Source of the DNA: JBBIVP01 sp037439705 [NCBI: bacterium] | Lineage (GTDB): Bacteria; JBBIVP01 | Reading direction: 5' to 3' | Assembly (NCBI GenBank): GCA_037439705.1 | Contig: JBBIVP010000045.1 | Span: 1-12,579 of the forward strand | DNA length: 12,579 bases | Shown here: positions 5,654 to 12,579 of the stretch, piece by piece | Layout: every line of letters starts with the position of its first letter | Position numbering within the stretch: the stretch's first letter is position 1 | Made by a program: the position numbers and the translations under genes | Notes under the pieces: generated by a model | Database searches by the model: none | What the model was told of the DNA's origin: nothing | The model's input: only the letters and a program-made list of their open reading frames with translations

Positions 5654-7111
5654 ATGAAGTTAAGGGTCGCCCTCATATACCCGGCACCTTATGAAATAGG
5701 CATTGCCAACCTTGGATTCAATTCGGTTTTCAGATTGATAAATTCTGTGGAAGGCTTTATCTGTGACAGGATTTTTTATGATGGGAAACTGGAGAACATA
5801 GATTCAAAAAGAGACATAAAGGAATATCACATTCTTGCTTTTTCGGTTTCATTTCTTACAGATTATTTAAAAATTCCTGAAATCATGCTTTCAACAGGAA
5901 TTCCGGTTCTTTCAAAGGATAGAAAGGAAGTTTTCCCATTTGTCATTGGGGGCGGAAATGCTTTTTCAATAAATCCAGAACCAGTTGCTGAGATTTTTGA
6001 TGCAATTGTAATAGGAGATGCAGAGGGCGTAATTGAAGTTCTCCTTATGGAAATAAAAAATGGAAAATCAAGACGGCAACTTCTTGAAAAACTTAACGAA
6101 TTGAAATCAATTTATGTTCCTTCTTTGAATGAACCTCCATTACGAAAGAGAGTTTTCAAAAACAGAAAAGAGTTATCTTTCTTTCCAGCATGGTCTGAAG
6201 ATGGGGGAAATGTATTCAAAAATGCAGGACTTGTTGAGATTGGAAGGGGATGCAGGTGGAAATGTTCTTTTTGTCCGATAGGGTTCATTCATTCTCCACC
6301 GAGATTTTTTGACCCTGAGATGGTGCTCAGGGCTTCCGAGAAAACAAAAAGGACGAGAATTGGTTTGATTGCTCCTGTTGTTGCGGATCATCCTTCATTA
6401 AAAGAGATTCTTATAGGGTTGAAAAAAATGGGATATAAAGTAACCACTTCATCCTGGAGGGCTGACCTTTATGACCCTGAACTATTTGAACTTTTAAAGG
6501 ATGGACAGAAGACATTCACCATTGCTCCGGAGGCAGGTTCATATAGACTGAGAAGACTTATAGGAAAAGAAATTTCATATGAAAAAATACTTGAAGGGGT
6601 TAAATGGGCGAGTAATTATTTTAAGGATTTAAAGGCATATTTTATAATAGGGCTTCCTGGTGAAAGAGAAGATGATATTAAAGATATTGTGCATCTGTCG
6701 CGGGAAATGGCTGGAATTTTTAAAAGAAAAATCACATTAAGTGTTAATCCCTTTGTTCCTCTTCCGCATACTCCATTTATGAACGAGGAATTTCCAGATG
6801 AGAGTATATTAGGGAAAGCAGAATTTCTTAAAAAGGCAGTTAAAAAATTTGCAAATTTTAAATTCAAAAGTCTGAAAGAAGCCCGCCTTGAATACATACT
6901 TTCGTGGAGTAGCAGGGAGATTCTTAAAAAAATAATGGAGGATTCATCGCTGAAAAATTTTAAACTGACCGAAAAGAAGAGTACTGAATTTATTGAATAT
7001 CCATTTGACGAAGCGGGTTTTAAATCGGTGATGATGGGAAAAAACCCCTCCTGTCCCCCTCTTTGCAATTCCTGTATTCAGGGGAAATGTAAAATTTTCA
7101 AATTCTCTTAA
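5654..7111 (+). CDS. Radical SAM protein with B12-binding-like N-terminus and C-terminal cysteine cluster
   Basis: This 485-residue protein has three parts. Residues 1-160 resemble the Rossmann-type cobalamin-binding domain of B12-dependent radical SAM proteins ([19 protein letters not shown] at 4-22, [17 protein letters not shown]), but the DxHxxG cobalt-ligand motif is absent. The radical SAM core begins at [15 protein letters not shown] (197-211), where Cys200, Cys204 and Cys207 form the CX3CX2C site for the 4Fe-4S cluster and [22 protein letters not shown] and YFIIGLPGE are further core strands. The extreme C-terminus has [13 protein letters not shown] (467-479), a CX3CX2CX4C cluster that may bind an auxiliary Fe-S centre or zinc. 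It resembles broadly distributed, uncharacterised B12/radical SAM families; the substrate is unknown. It begins 4 nt after the CAP gene without a clear Shine-Dalgarno site, and its last 14 nt overlap the 3' end of leuB on the other strand. Confidence 0.9.
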   Translation: MKLRVALIYPAPYEIGIANLGFNSVFRLINSVEGFICDRIFYDGKLENIDSKRDIKEYHILAFSVSFLTDYLKIPEIMLSTGIPVLSKDRKEVFPFVIGGGNAFSINPEPVAEIFDAIVIGDAEGVIEVLLMEIKNGKSRRQLLEKLNELKSIYVPSLNEPPLRKRVFKNRKELSFFPAWSEDGGNVFKNAGLVEIGRGCRWKCSFCPIGFIHSPPRFFDPEMVLRASEKTKRTRIGLIAPVVADHPSLKEILIGLKKMGYKVTTSSWRADLYDPELFELLKDGQKTFTIAPEAGSYRLRRLIGKEISYEKILEGVKWASNYFKDLKAYFIIGLPGEREDDIKDIVHLSREMAGIFKRKITLSVNPFVPLPHTPFMNEEFPDESILGKAEFLKKAVKKFANFKFKSLKEARLEYILSWSSREILKKIMEDSSLKNFKLTEKKSTEFIEYPFDEAGFKSVMMGKNPSCPPLCNSCIQGKCKIFKFS

Positions 7112-8162
7112 CTATTTCATCCCCCATTTCTGATGTGGAGAGGATTTTTGTGCCACCGAGGTCCTCAGTTCTGTACCCTTCGTTAATGACCTCTTCTATT
7201 GCCCTTTCAATATCATTTGCTATATCATCCCTTTCAAAGCTCAGACGGAACATTAAAGTTAGGGATAAAATTGTCGCAATTGGATTTGCCCTTCCGGTTC
7301 CTGCTATGTCCGGTGCGCTTCCGTGAATTGGTTCATACAGTCCCTTTTTTTCGTATCCAATGCTTGCTGATGGAAGGAGACCAATGGAGCCTGCAAGTAC
7401 CGCTGATTCGTCGCTCAGGATGTCTCCAAACATATTGTTTGTTAAAATTACATCAAACTGTCCCGGATTTCTTATTATCTGCATGGCACAGTTGTCCACA
7501 TACATGTGGGAAAGGTTCACATCAGGGTATTCTTTTGAGACGGAATTCACGACCTCCCTCCACAACACAGAGCTTTCAAGCACATTCGCTTTATCCACGG
7601 ATGTAACCTTCTTTCTCCTTTTTCTTGCAAGTTCAAATGCCACCCTTGCAATCCTTTCAATTTCATCTTCAGAATATACTTCAGAATTTACTCCCACCCT
7701 TTTACCGTTTTTCAAAAAAATACCTCTTGGTTCACCAAAATATATTCCTCCTGTAAGTTCCCTTACAACTACAAGGTCTACATTTTTTATTCTCTCCGTC
7801 TTTAAAGGAGAACTGTCTAAAAGAGAGGGAAAGACTTTTACGGGTCTTATGTTCGCAAAGGCATTTAAAGCCTTTCTCAGAGCAAGAAGTCCCTGTTCGG
7901 GCTTTTTATCAAAGGGAAGAGAATCCCACTTCGGACCGCCCACTGCTCCGAGAAGAACCGCATCGCACTTTTTTGTCATTTCAAGGGTTCCTTCTTCAAT
8001 CGGAACCCCTTTTCTATCAAGACATTCTCCACCTATGAGTCCGTATATTTTTTCAACGGATAAACCGTATTTTTCTTCCACCTTTTGAAGAACCTTTTCA
8101 GCTTCTTTAATGACCTCTTTTCCTATTCCGTCTCCAGGTAGAATCAGGATTTTATATTTCAT
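7098..8162 (-). CDS. leuB: 3-isopropylmalate dehydrogenase
   Basis: LeuB oxidises and decarboxylates (2R,3S)-3-isopropylmalate with NAD+, the third leucine-specific step, in the cytoplasm. At 354 residues it has normal length and all active-site residues can be located by motif: Arg96, Arg106 and Arg134 (substrate carboxylates), Tyr141 in [10 protein letters not shown], Lys191 in SVDKANV, and the metal ligands Asp223, Asp247 and Asp251 in YVDN and [24 protein letters not shown] (280-294) is the NAD-binding loop; the Asp there fits NAD+ preference. It is the last gene of the leu operon. Its start overlaps leuD by 11 nt, with GAGG upstream of the ATG. Its stop lies inside the coding end of the convergent radical SAM gene, and no terminator hairpin is visible. 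Confidence 0.97.
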   Translation of the reverse strand: MKYKILILPGDGIGKEVIKEAEKVLQKVEEKYGLSVEKIYGLIGGECLDRKGVPIEEGTLEMTKKCDAVLLGAVGGPKWDSLPFDKKPEQGLLALRKALNAFANIRPVKVFPSLLDSSPLKTERIKNVDLVVVRELTGGIYFGEPRGIFLKNGKRVGVNSEVYSEDEIERIARVAFELARKRRKKVTSVDKANVLESSVLWREVVNSVSKEYPDVNLSHMYVDNCAMQIIRNPGQFDVILTNNMFGDILSDESAVLAGSIGLLPSASIGYEKKGLYEPIHGSAPDIAGTGRANPIATILSLTLMFRLSFERDDIANDIERAIEEVINEGYRTEDLGGTKILSTSEMGDEIVKRI

Positions 8163-8649
8163 TTTTCCTCTTCAGAATGTAGTTTATAAGTCCTTCCGAA
8201 GAGATTTCCAGCAGGAATTTTTCAAGGGGCGGAAAGGAAAATTCTGAGTTTTTTGTTAGGTTTTTTATTCTTCCCTCTTCAAAATTCACTTCCAGGAGGT
8301 CTCCTTCTTCTGAACCATCCACTGCTTGTGGAGATATTATGAGTGGAAGTCCTATGTTGAAAGAGTTCCGGTAAAAAATTCTTGCAAAGGATTTTGCTAT
8401 GACACAGGAAATTCCGCTTGCCTTTATGGCGAGTGGAGCGTGTTCCCTTGATGAGCCACAGCCGAAATTTTTTCCCCCAAGAAGTATGTCTCCCGCATTC
8501 ACCATTTTTGAAAAATTCTTTCTTATTGGTTCAAAAAGTCCTTCTTTAAGTTTTGATGGGTCAGTAATGTTCAGATATGGTGCCGGGATAATAACATCCG
8601 TATCTATGTGGTCTCCAACCTTCCATGCCTTTCCGGTTATTTTTATCAT
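8152..8649 (-). CDS. leuD: 3-isopropylmalate dehydratase small subunit
   Basis: This is the swivel-domain subunit that pairs with LeuC to isomerise 2-isopropylmalate to 3-isopropylmalate. The 165-residue protein carries [14 protein letters not shown] (13-26), [18 protein letters not shown] (58-75) and the C-terminal NIGLP segment. The length matches the short archaeal/bacterial LeuD form, in keeping with the 419-residue LeuC partner. The residues after PAPYL in the substrate-specificity loop read NITD. Its ATG shares one base with the leuC stop (TAATG), and GAGGTGA inside the leuC end provides the Shine-Dalgarno site 7 nt upstream, a typical reinitiation arrangement. A homoaconitase or citraconate-type substrate cannot be excluded from this chain alone, but the leuA and leuB neighbours favour leucine synthesis. 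Confidence 0.95.
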   Translation of the reverse strand: MIKITGKAWKVGDHIDTDVIIPAPYLNITDPSKLKEGLFEPIRKNFSKMVNAGDILLGGKNFGCGSSREHAPLAIKASGISCVIAKSFARIFYRNSFNIGLPLIISPQAVDGSEEGDLLEVNFEEGRIKNLTKNSEFSFPPLEKFLLEISSEGLINYILKRKNEI

Positions 8650-9908
8650 TATTTCACCTCGTCGGGATGTGCTATTCTTCCGAGGACTGCCGATGCGGCA
8701 GCGACAGCAGGGTTTGCCAGATAAACCTCACTTTCAGGATGTCCCATTCTTCCTATGAAATTTCTGTTTGTGGTTGAAACAGCCTTTTCGCCGGAAGCAA
8801 GGACTCCCATATGTCCGCCAAGACAGGGACCGCATGTAGGAGGACTTATTATTGCTCCTGCTGATGCAAATATTTCAAGAATTCCATCTTTTAATGCCTG
8901 CAGATATATTTTGTAGGTTGCTGGTGCTACTATAAGTCTCATGTTGTCATTCACCTTTTTTCCCTTTATAACTTCTGCGGCTATTCTGAGGTCCTCATAC
9001 CATCCGTTTGTGCATGAGCCAATAAAAACCTGGTCTATTTCAATTTTTGAAATCTCAAATATGCTTACCGAGTTCAACGGAGAATGTGGAAGAGCAACCT
9101 GTGGAGTAAGTTTAGAAATATCGTATGTTCTTACTTCAGCATATTTTGCATCAGAATCGCTATAATAGAATTTCCAGGTTCTTTTCGCCCTTTCCTTGAC
9201 ATACGCCTCTGTTATCTTATCGGGTTGAATTATTCCATTCTTTTCTCCACCTTCAACAGCCATATTGCAAATAGTAAACCTCTGAGGCATATCAAGGTAG
9301 GAAATAGTTTCTCCTGAAAATTCAAGCGACCTGTAAATTCCAGATTCCTCACCGAGGTCTTTTAGGGTCATCAGAATTATATCCTTTCCGTACACCCATT
9401 TCTGAGGTTTACCCCTGTATTCAATTTTTATTGTTTCCGGGACTCTCAACCATACCTTTCCACTTATAATTGCTCCTGCCAGATCTGTGCTTCCCACACC
9501 TGTTGAAAATGCCCCAAGAGCTCCATAAGTGCAGGTATGGCTGTCCGCTCCAATGATAAGGTTCCCGGGAACAACCAGTCCTTCTTCCGGGAGCAAACAG
9601 TGTTCAACCCCGCAGGTTCCACCTTCGTAAAGTTTTATTCCATATTTTCTGGAAAATTCCCTCAAGAGTTTCACATTTTCTGCTGATCTTACATCCTTGT
9701 TGGGAGTGAAATGGTCTGCTACGAGCGTCAATTTTTTTATTCCTTTAAATTCTACATCTTTTAGTTCCTTAAGGATATTTATTGATAGAGGAAAGGTGAT
9801 ATCATTTGCAAGCATAAAATCTACATCTGCAAATATGTGTTCTCCTTGACTGACTCCTTCTTTTCCAATATGACTTCCGAGAATTTTTTCTGTTATCGTC
9901 CATCCCAT
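8649..9908 (-). CDS. leuC: 3-isopropylmalate dehydratase large subunit
   Basis: This is the aconitase-family catalytic subunit holding the 4Fe-4S cluster for isopropylmalate isomerisation. The three cluster cysteines are Cys299 in FIGSCTNG, and Cys359 and Cys362 in PPTCGPCLGG. Other family marks are VADHFTPN (63-70), IIGADSHTCTYGALGAFSTG (118-137) and FIGRMGHPESEVYLANP (384-400). The length of 419 residues matches the compact archaeal-type LeuC also common in anaerobic bacteria, not the roughly 470-residue enterobacterial form. The ATG follows the leuA stop after one base (TAA A ATG), with only a weak upstream Shine-Dalgarno site, so coupling to leuA translation is likely. The cluster makes the enzyme probably oxygen-sensitive. 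Confidence 0.96.
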   Translation of the reverse strand: MGWTITEKILGSHIGKEGVSQGEHIFADVDFMLANDITFPLSINILKELKDVEFKGIKKLTLVADHFTPNKDVRSAENVKLLREFSRKYGIKLYEGGTCGVEHCLLPEEGLVVPGNLIIGADSHTCTYGALGAFSTGVGSTDLAGAIISGKVWLRVPETIKIEYRGKPQKWVYGKDIILMTLKDLGEESGIYRSLEFSGETISYLDMPQRFTICNMAVEGGEKNGIIQPDKITEAYVKERAKRTWKFYYSDSDAKYAEVRTYDISKLTPQVALPHSPLNSVSIFEISKIEIDQVFIGSCTNGWYEDLRIAAEVIKGKKVNDNMRLIVAPATYKIYLQALKDGILEIFASAGAIISPPTCGPCLGGHMGVLASGEKAVSTTNRNFIGRMGHPESEVYLANPAVAAASAVLGRIAHPDEVK

Positions 9909-9909
9909 T

Positions 9910-11448
9910 TTAAAGTTCCGCTTTAACTTTTTTAGTGAGATTTTTTCTCAACTCAAGTCTGTTCAGAGCATTTACAAAAGCCTTTGCGCTTGCCACAACT
10001 ACATCGGTATGAGCGCCTCTACCAACTGCAAAATTTCCTTCCTCTTCAATGTGAACTGTTACTTCTCCCTGAGCGTCTGTTCCGCCTGTAATGGCACTTA
10101 TTACAAACTTTGAAAGTTTGCATTTTGTCTGAGTAATTTTTTGAATTGCCCTGTAAACTGCGTCCACAGGACCATTTCCCCAGCCTATTTCTTTTACTAT
10201 TTTTCCGTCAATCTCCATTACAACTGTGGCGCTAGGTATCATTTCCATTCCGCTTGCAAAATTAACGGATATAAGTCTGTATTTTTCAGGACCTTTGTAG
10301 ATTTCCTCAGCAACTATTGCTTCAAGGTCTTCATCATATATCTCCTTCTTTTTGTCAGCAAGAACCTTCACTTTTTTGAATATGTTGTTTATTTCGTCGT
10401 CAGCAAGCTCATAGCCTAAGCTTTTCAACCTTTCTTTAAGTGCGTGTCTTCCGGAATGTTTTCCAAGGACAAGTATATTGGAAGGGAGTCCTATATCCTC
10501 GGGTTTCATTATCTCGTAAGTAGTTTTTTCTTTAAGAACTCCATCCTGATGAATTCCTGCTTCATGGGCAAATGCGTTTCTCCCCACAATTGCCTTATTT
10601 GGCTGGACGCTTATGCCGGTTATAAGGGAAAGCGCTTTGCTCGTTGGATATATCTGGGTTGTCACCACATCTGTATAAAAGTCAAAAACATCCCTTCTCG
10701 TTTTCAATCCCATAACTATCTCCTCAAGTGATGCATTGCCAGCCCTTTCGCCTATTCCATTTATTGTGCATTCTACCTGTCTTGCACCGGCTTTTATTGC
10801 GGATAGACTATTTGCTACTGCGAGACCGAGGTCATTATGACAGTGGACGCTTATTATTACATCCTTAACTTCCCTCACCTTTTCTTTTATGTAGGAAACA
10901 AGAGAATAAAACTCATCGGGAGTTGTGTAGCCTACAGTGTCTGGAATGTTTATAACCCTTGCTCCAGCCTTGATGACTTCCGTGAAAACCTTCGCCAGAA
11001 ATTCTCTATCGCTTCTTGTGGCATCCTCTGCTGAAAATTCAATGTTATCCGTAAACCTCTTCGCATACTCAACAGCCTTTACCGCTTTTTCCAGAACCTC
11101 CTCCGGAGAGAGTCTGAGTTTATACTTCATATGAATTGGGGATGTGGCAATAAATATGTGGATTCTTCCTTTTGGTGACCATTTAAGTGCCTCCCATGCT
11201 CTTTCAATGTCCTCTTTATTTGTTCGAGCGAGTCCGGCGATTTCAGGACCCTTTATGATTTTTGCAATTTCTGAGACCGCTTCAAAATCTCCTTCTGAAG
11301 ATATAGGAAATCCAGCTTCAATAACATCCACATTCAATTTTTCAAGTTGAAGAGCCATTTTGATTTTTTCCTCAACGCTCATACTGAAACCGGGAGCCTG
11401 CTCCCCGTCTCTAAGAGTTGTATCAAATATGTAAATTTTCTCCGGCAT
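9910..11448 (-). CDS. leuA: 2-isopropylmalate synthase
   Basis: LeuA condenses 2-oxoisovalerate with acetyl-CoA in the first committed step of leucine synthesis. The 512-residue protein has the HMGL-like barrel with FDTTLRDGEQAPGFSM (8-23, metal ligand Asp9), VHCHNDLGLA (201-210, metal ligands His202 and His204) and GIGERAGNASLEE (231-243), then a linker and a C-terminal regulatory domain (about 385-505, with GWGNGPVDAVYRA and TGGTDAQGEVTVHI) that confers leucine feedback in this family. Citramalate synthase is less likely given the full LeuA-type layout and the leuCDB neighbours. I chose the ATG at 11448 because AGGAGGTG lies 7 nt upstream. A TTG at 11469 would add seven residues but has the Shine-Dalgarno site inside it. 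The first 26 nt overlap pssA. Confidence 0.97.
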   Translation of the reverse strand: MPEKIYIFDTTLRDGEQAPGFSMSVEEKIKMALQLEKLNVDVIEAGFPISSEGDFEAVSEIAKIIKGPEIAGLARTNKEDIERAWEALKWSPKGRIHIFIATSPIHMKYKLRLSPEEVLEKAVKAVEYAKRFTDNIEFSAEDATRSDREFLAKVFTEVIKAGARVINIPDTVGYTTPDEFYSLVSYIKEKVREVKDVIISVHCHNDLGLAVANSLSAIKAGARQVECTINGIGERAGNASLEEIVMGLKTRRDVFDFYTDVVTTQIYPTSKALSLITGISVQPNKAIVGRNAFAHEAGIHQDGVLKEKTTYEIMKPEDIGLPSNILVLGKHSGRHALKERLKSLGYELADDEINNIFKKVKVLADKKKEIYDEDLEAIVAEEIYKGPEKYRLISVNFASGMEMIPSATVVMEIDGKIVKEIGWGNGPVDAVYRAIQKITQTKCKLSKFVISAITGGTDAQGEVTVHIEEEGNFAVGRGAHTDVVVASAKAFVNALNRLELRKNLTKKVKAEL

Positions 11449-12208
11449 TTTCTTGCACCTCCTCAACAACCTTTTTCTTTCTCAATCCATTATACAGGTT
11501 TTCAACGAGGTTCCATATTATGTAGAGGTTAATAACGGAAAAGATAAAGATGATTGGTTCAAGGACGAAGAGCATAAGTCCCAATACAAAAAGAAGAAAT
11601 TCTTTGATGTTTACCCTTGAAAAAATTTCAATCTCCTTGAAAGCTCTGAATCTGAGCTGGCTTATCATTAACATGGAATTTAAAAATGTGAGGATGGCAA
11701 AAAATATAAGTTCCCATTCATAGGGGTAATTTCTTGTTTTCTGAAATATAAGTGCAGTTGAAATAATACTTCCAGCGGATGCAGGCGAAGGAAGACCCAT
11801 AAAACTTTTCTTCTCAACGGATGAGGACTGGAGGTTGAATCTCGCAAGCCTCATCGCTGTGCATACAGCGTATATAAAAGGTAGAACTACTCCCCATTTT
11901 CCCAGGGATTTGAAGAAGAAGATGTAGAGGAAAACAGCAGGAGCCACTCCGAAAGAGATAAGGTCACTCAATGAATCATATTCTCCGCCGAAACTGGTTA
12001 CCGTTCTTGTCATGCGTGCAATCCTTCCATCAAGGGAATCAAAAATTATTGTAAGAAAAACATAAATCCCCGCTCTGTGCATATTTCCGTTTAAAGAGCT
12101 GATAACGGAAAGAAAACCGAAGAACATAGCAGCAGTGGTTATTATGTTCGGAAGAACCGTTATCTTTCCAAGTTCTTTTCTTTTAAATATCCCCCTTTTA
12201 GACCTCAC
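11423..12208 (-). CDS. pssA: CDP-diacylglycerol-serine O-phosphatidyltransferase
   Basis: PssA is an integral membrane enzyme making phosphatidylserine from CDP-diacylglycerol and L-serine. This 261-residue protein carries the complete CDP-alcohol phosphotransferase motif DX2DGX2ARX8GX3DX3D (Asp57, Asp60, Gly61, Ala64, Arg65, Gly74, Asp78, Asp82). Downstream are RLARFN (120-125) and FMGLPSPA (136-143), as in Bacillus-type PssA. Several hydrophobic segments (about 20-40, 45-57, 88-118, 145-156, 166-182 and 203-235) fit a multi-pass protein. It begins with GTG overlapping the psd TGA by 4 nt (GTGA), with AGGGAG 6 nt upstream. Its product is the substrate of Psd. The charged C-terminal tail (KKKVVEEVQENAGEN) overlaps the leuA start region. 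Confidence 0.96.
   Translation of the reverse strand: MRSKRGIFKRKELGKITVLPNIITTAAMFFGFLSVISSLNGNMHRAGIYVFLTIIFDSLDGRIARMTRTVTSFGGEYDSLSDLISFGVAPAVFLYIFFFKSLGKWGVVLPFIYAVCTAMRLARFNLQSSSVEKKSFMGLPSPASAGSIISTALIFQKTRNYPYEWELIFFAILTFLNSMLMISQLRFRAFKEIEIFSRVNIKEFLLFVLGLMLFVLEPIIFIFSVINLYIIWNLVENLYNGLRKKKVVEEVQENAGENLHI
11456..11463 (-). promoter_or_regulatory. leuA ribosome binding site inside pssA
   Basis: AGGAGGTG on the minus strand, a near-perfect anti-16S match, lies 7 nt before the leuA ATG at 11448 and within the 3' coding end of pssA. It decides the leuA start and suggests strong independent initiation of leuA despite the overlap. Confidence 0.8.
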
Positions 12209-12579
12209 CTTATTCTCCCTATTATTTTTTCACCACCCTTTACTCTATCCCCTTTTTCTACTTCTATCAAAAAGTTTCCTGGAAAATAAAGTTCAATCCT
12301 TGACCCAAACATTATGAGTCCGAATTTTTCTCCCTTTCTCACTTTCTCTCCCTCTTTTATTCTGCACACAATTCTGCGCGCAAGAACTCCCGCTACCTGG
12401 ACAATTCTGTAAATCCATCCTTCAGGAGTTTCAATATCAATTATATTCTGTTCGTTTTCAAACGATAAAGGACTGTTTGCGGGATTGAATCTTCCTTTTC
12501 TGTAGGTTATTTTTTTTATCTCCCCATCGTACGGAATCCTGTTTATGTGAACATTAAAAAGGGACATGAATATGCTTAT
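12205..12579 (-). CDS. psd: Phosphatidylserine decarboxylase, short type, C-terminal part (cut by the window edge)
   Basis: Psd decarboxylates phosphatidylserine to phosphatidylethanolamine. The open frame runs off the right edge: ISIF precedes the first ATG at 12567 and matches the family strand ISIFMSxFDVHVNR, so the true start lies outside. Visible marks are NVHINR, AGVLARRIVC, the C-terminal processing site in LIMFGSRIELY, where cleavage between Gly88 and Ser89 (numbered from the ATG at 12567) would generate the pyruvoyl group, and the lipoyl-like tail VEKGDRVKGGEKIIG. The pattern fits the short (about 210-residue) PSD-A or archaetidylserine-decarboxylase-like form. It overlaps pssA by 4 nt, so the two steps to phosphatidylethanolamine are co-translated. 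Confidence 0.94.
   Translation of the reverse strand: MSIFMSLFNVHINRIPYDGEIKKITYRKGRFNPANSPLSFENEQNIIDIETPEGWIYRIVQVAGVLARRIVCRIKEGEKVRKGEKFGLIMFGSRIELYFPGNFLIEVEKGDRVKGGEKIIGRIR

Noticed and set aside
7360-8088. 242-residue plus-strand open frame
   Set aside because: It is antisense to leuB, whose catalytic residues are all conserved; the composition is that of a shadow frame.
1-12579. TGA or TAG reassignment across the genome
   Set aside because: TGA ends seven genes at the expected family lengths, several in start-stop overlaps, and no internal TGA or TAG is present in any gene except the edge thiolase.
1-12579. CRISPR array, insertion sequence, phage or defence island
   Set aside because: I see no regularly spaced direct repeats, transposase or integrase motifs, or toxin-antitoxin or restriction genes; every gene-sized frame is accounted for by the listed genes.

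Overview
This is an AT-rich bacterial window (GC judged by eye at about 37-40%). It has 14 protein genes, one tRNA gene and almost no spare DNA. A bacterial rather than archaeal source is indicated by sigma70-like TTGACA/TTGAAA boxes at 17-nt spacing, strong Shine-Dalgarno sites, a tRNA with encoded CCA, and bacterial PssA, LeuABCD and SpeD families. I cannot name the lineage. The thermophile-like SpeE type and the RRM protein would fit an uncultured anaerobe or thermophile, but that is only a hint.

Layout. (1) 1-934, plus strand: the C-terminal three quarters of an SCP2/SCPx-type thiolase entering from the left edge, interrupted by two in-frame TAG codons in the first 76 bases. (2) About 970-1020: a hairpin terminator facing the minus strand. 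(3) 1066-1463, minus strand: tRNA-Asn(GTT) with its own promoter, followed 43 nt later by a small RRM RNA-binding protein. (4) 1596-2898, minus strand: speE and speD, overlapping, from a near-consensus promoter. Together they make decarboxylated SAM and transfer its aminopropyl group. (5) 3129-7111, plus strand: a tight four-gene operon of inositol-monophosphatase-family phosphatase, a lone trpA, a CAP/SCP-domain protein with an unrecognised N-terminal half, and a radical SAM protein with a cobalamin-binding-like N-terminus and a C-terminal cysteine cluster. (6) 7098-12579, minus strand: psd (cut by the right edge)-pssA-leuA-leuC-leuD-leuB. These genes overlap or nearly touch and join phosphatidylethanolamine synthesis with leucine synthesis.

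How the genes work together. LeuA, LeuC/LeuD and LeuB form the complete route from 2-oxoisovalerate plus acetyl-CoA to the leucine keto acid. PssA and Psd convert CDP-diacylglycerol plus serine to phosphatidylethanolamine. SpeD supplies decarboxylated SAM to SpeE, whose sequence resembles the Thermus agmatine/triamine and plant thermospermine-synthase branch more than ordinary spermidine synthases. The imp-trpA-CAP-radical SAM group has no obvious single pathway.

No CRISPR array, insertion sequence, phage gene or defence system is visible. Most of the window is housekeeping metabolism. The points worth a second look are the TAG codons in the thiolase, the apparently leaderless promoter of the phosphatase gene, the mixed operon with an atypical lone TrpA, and the cysteine-rich tail of the radical SAM protein.
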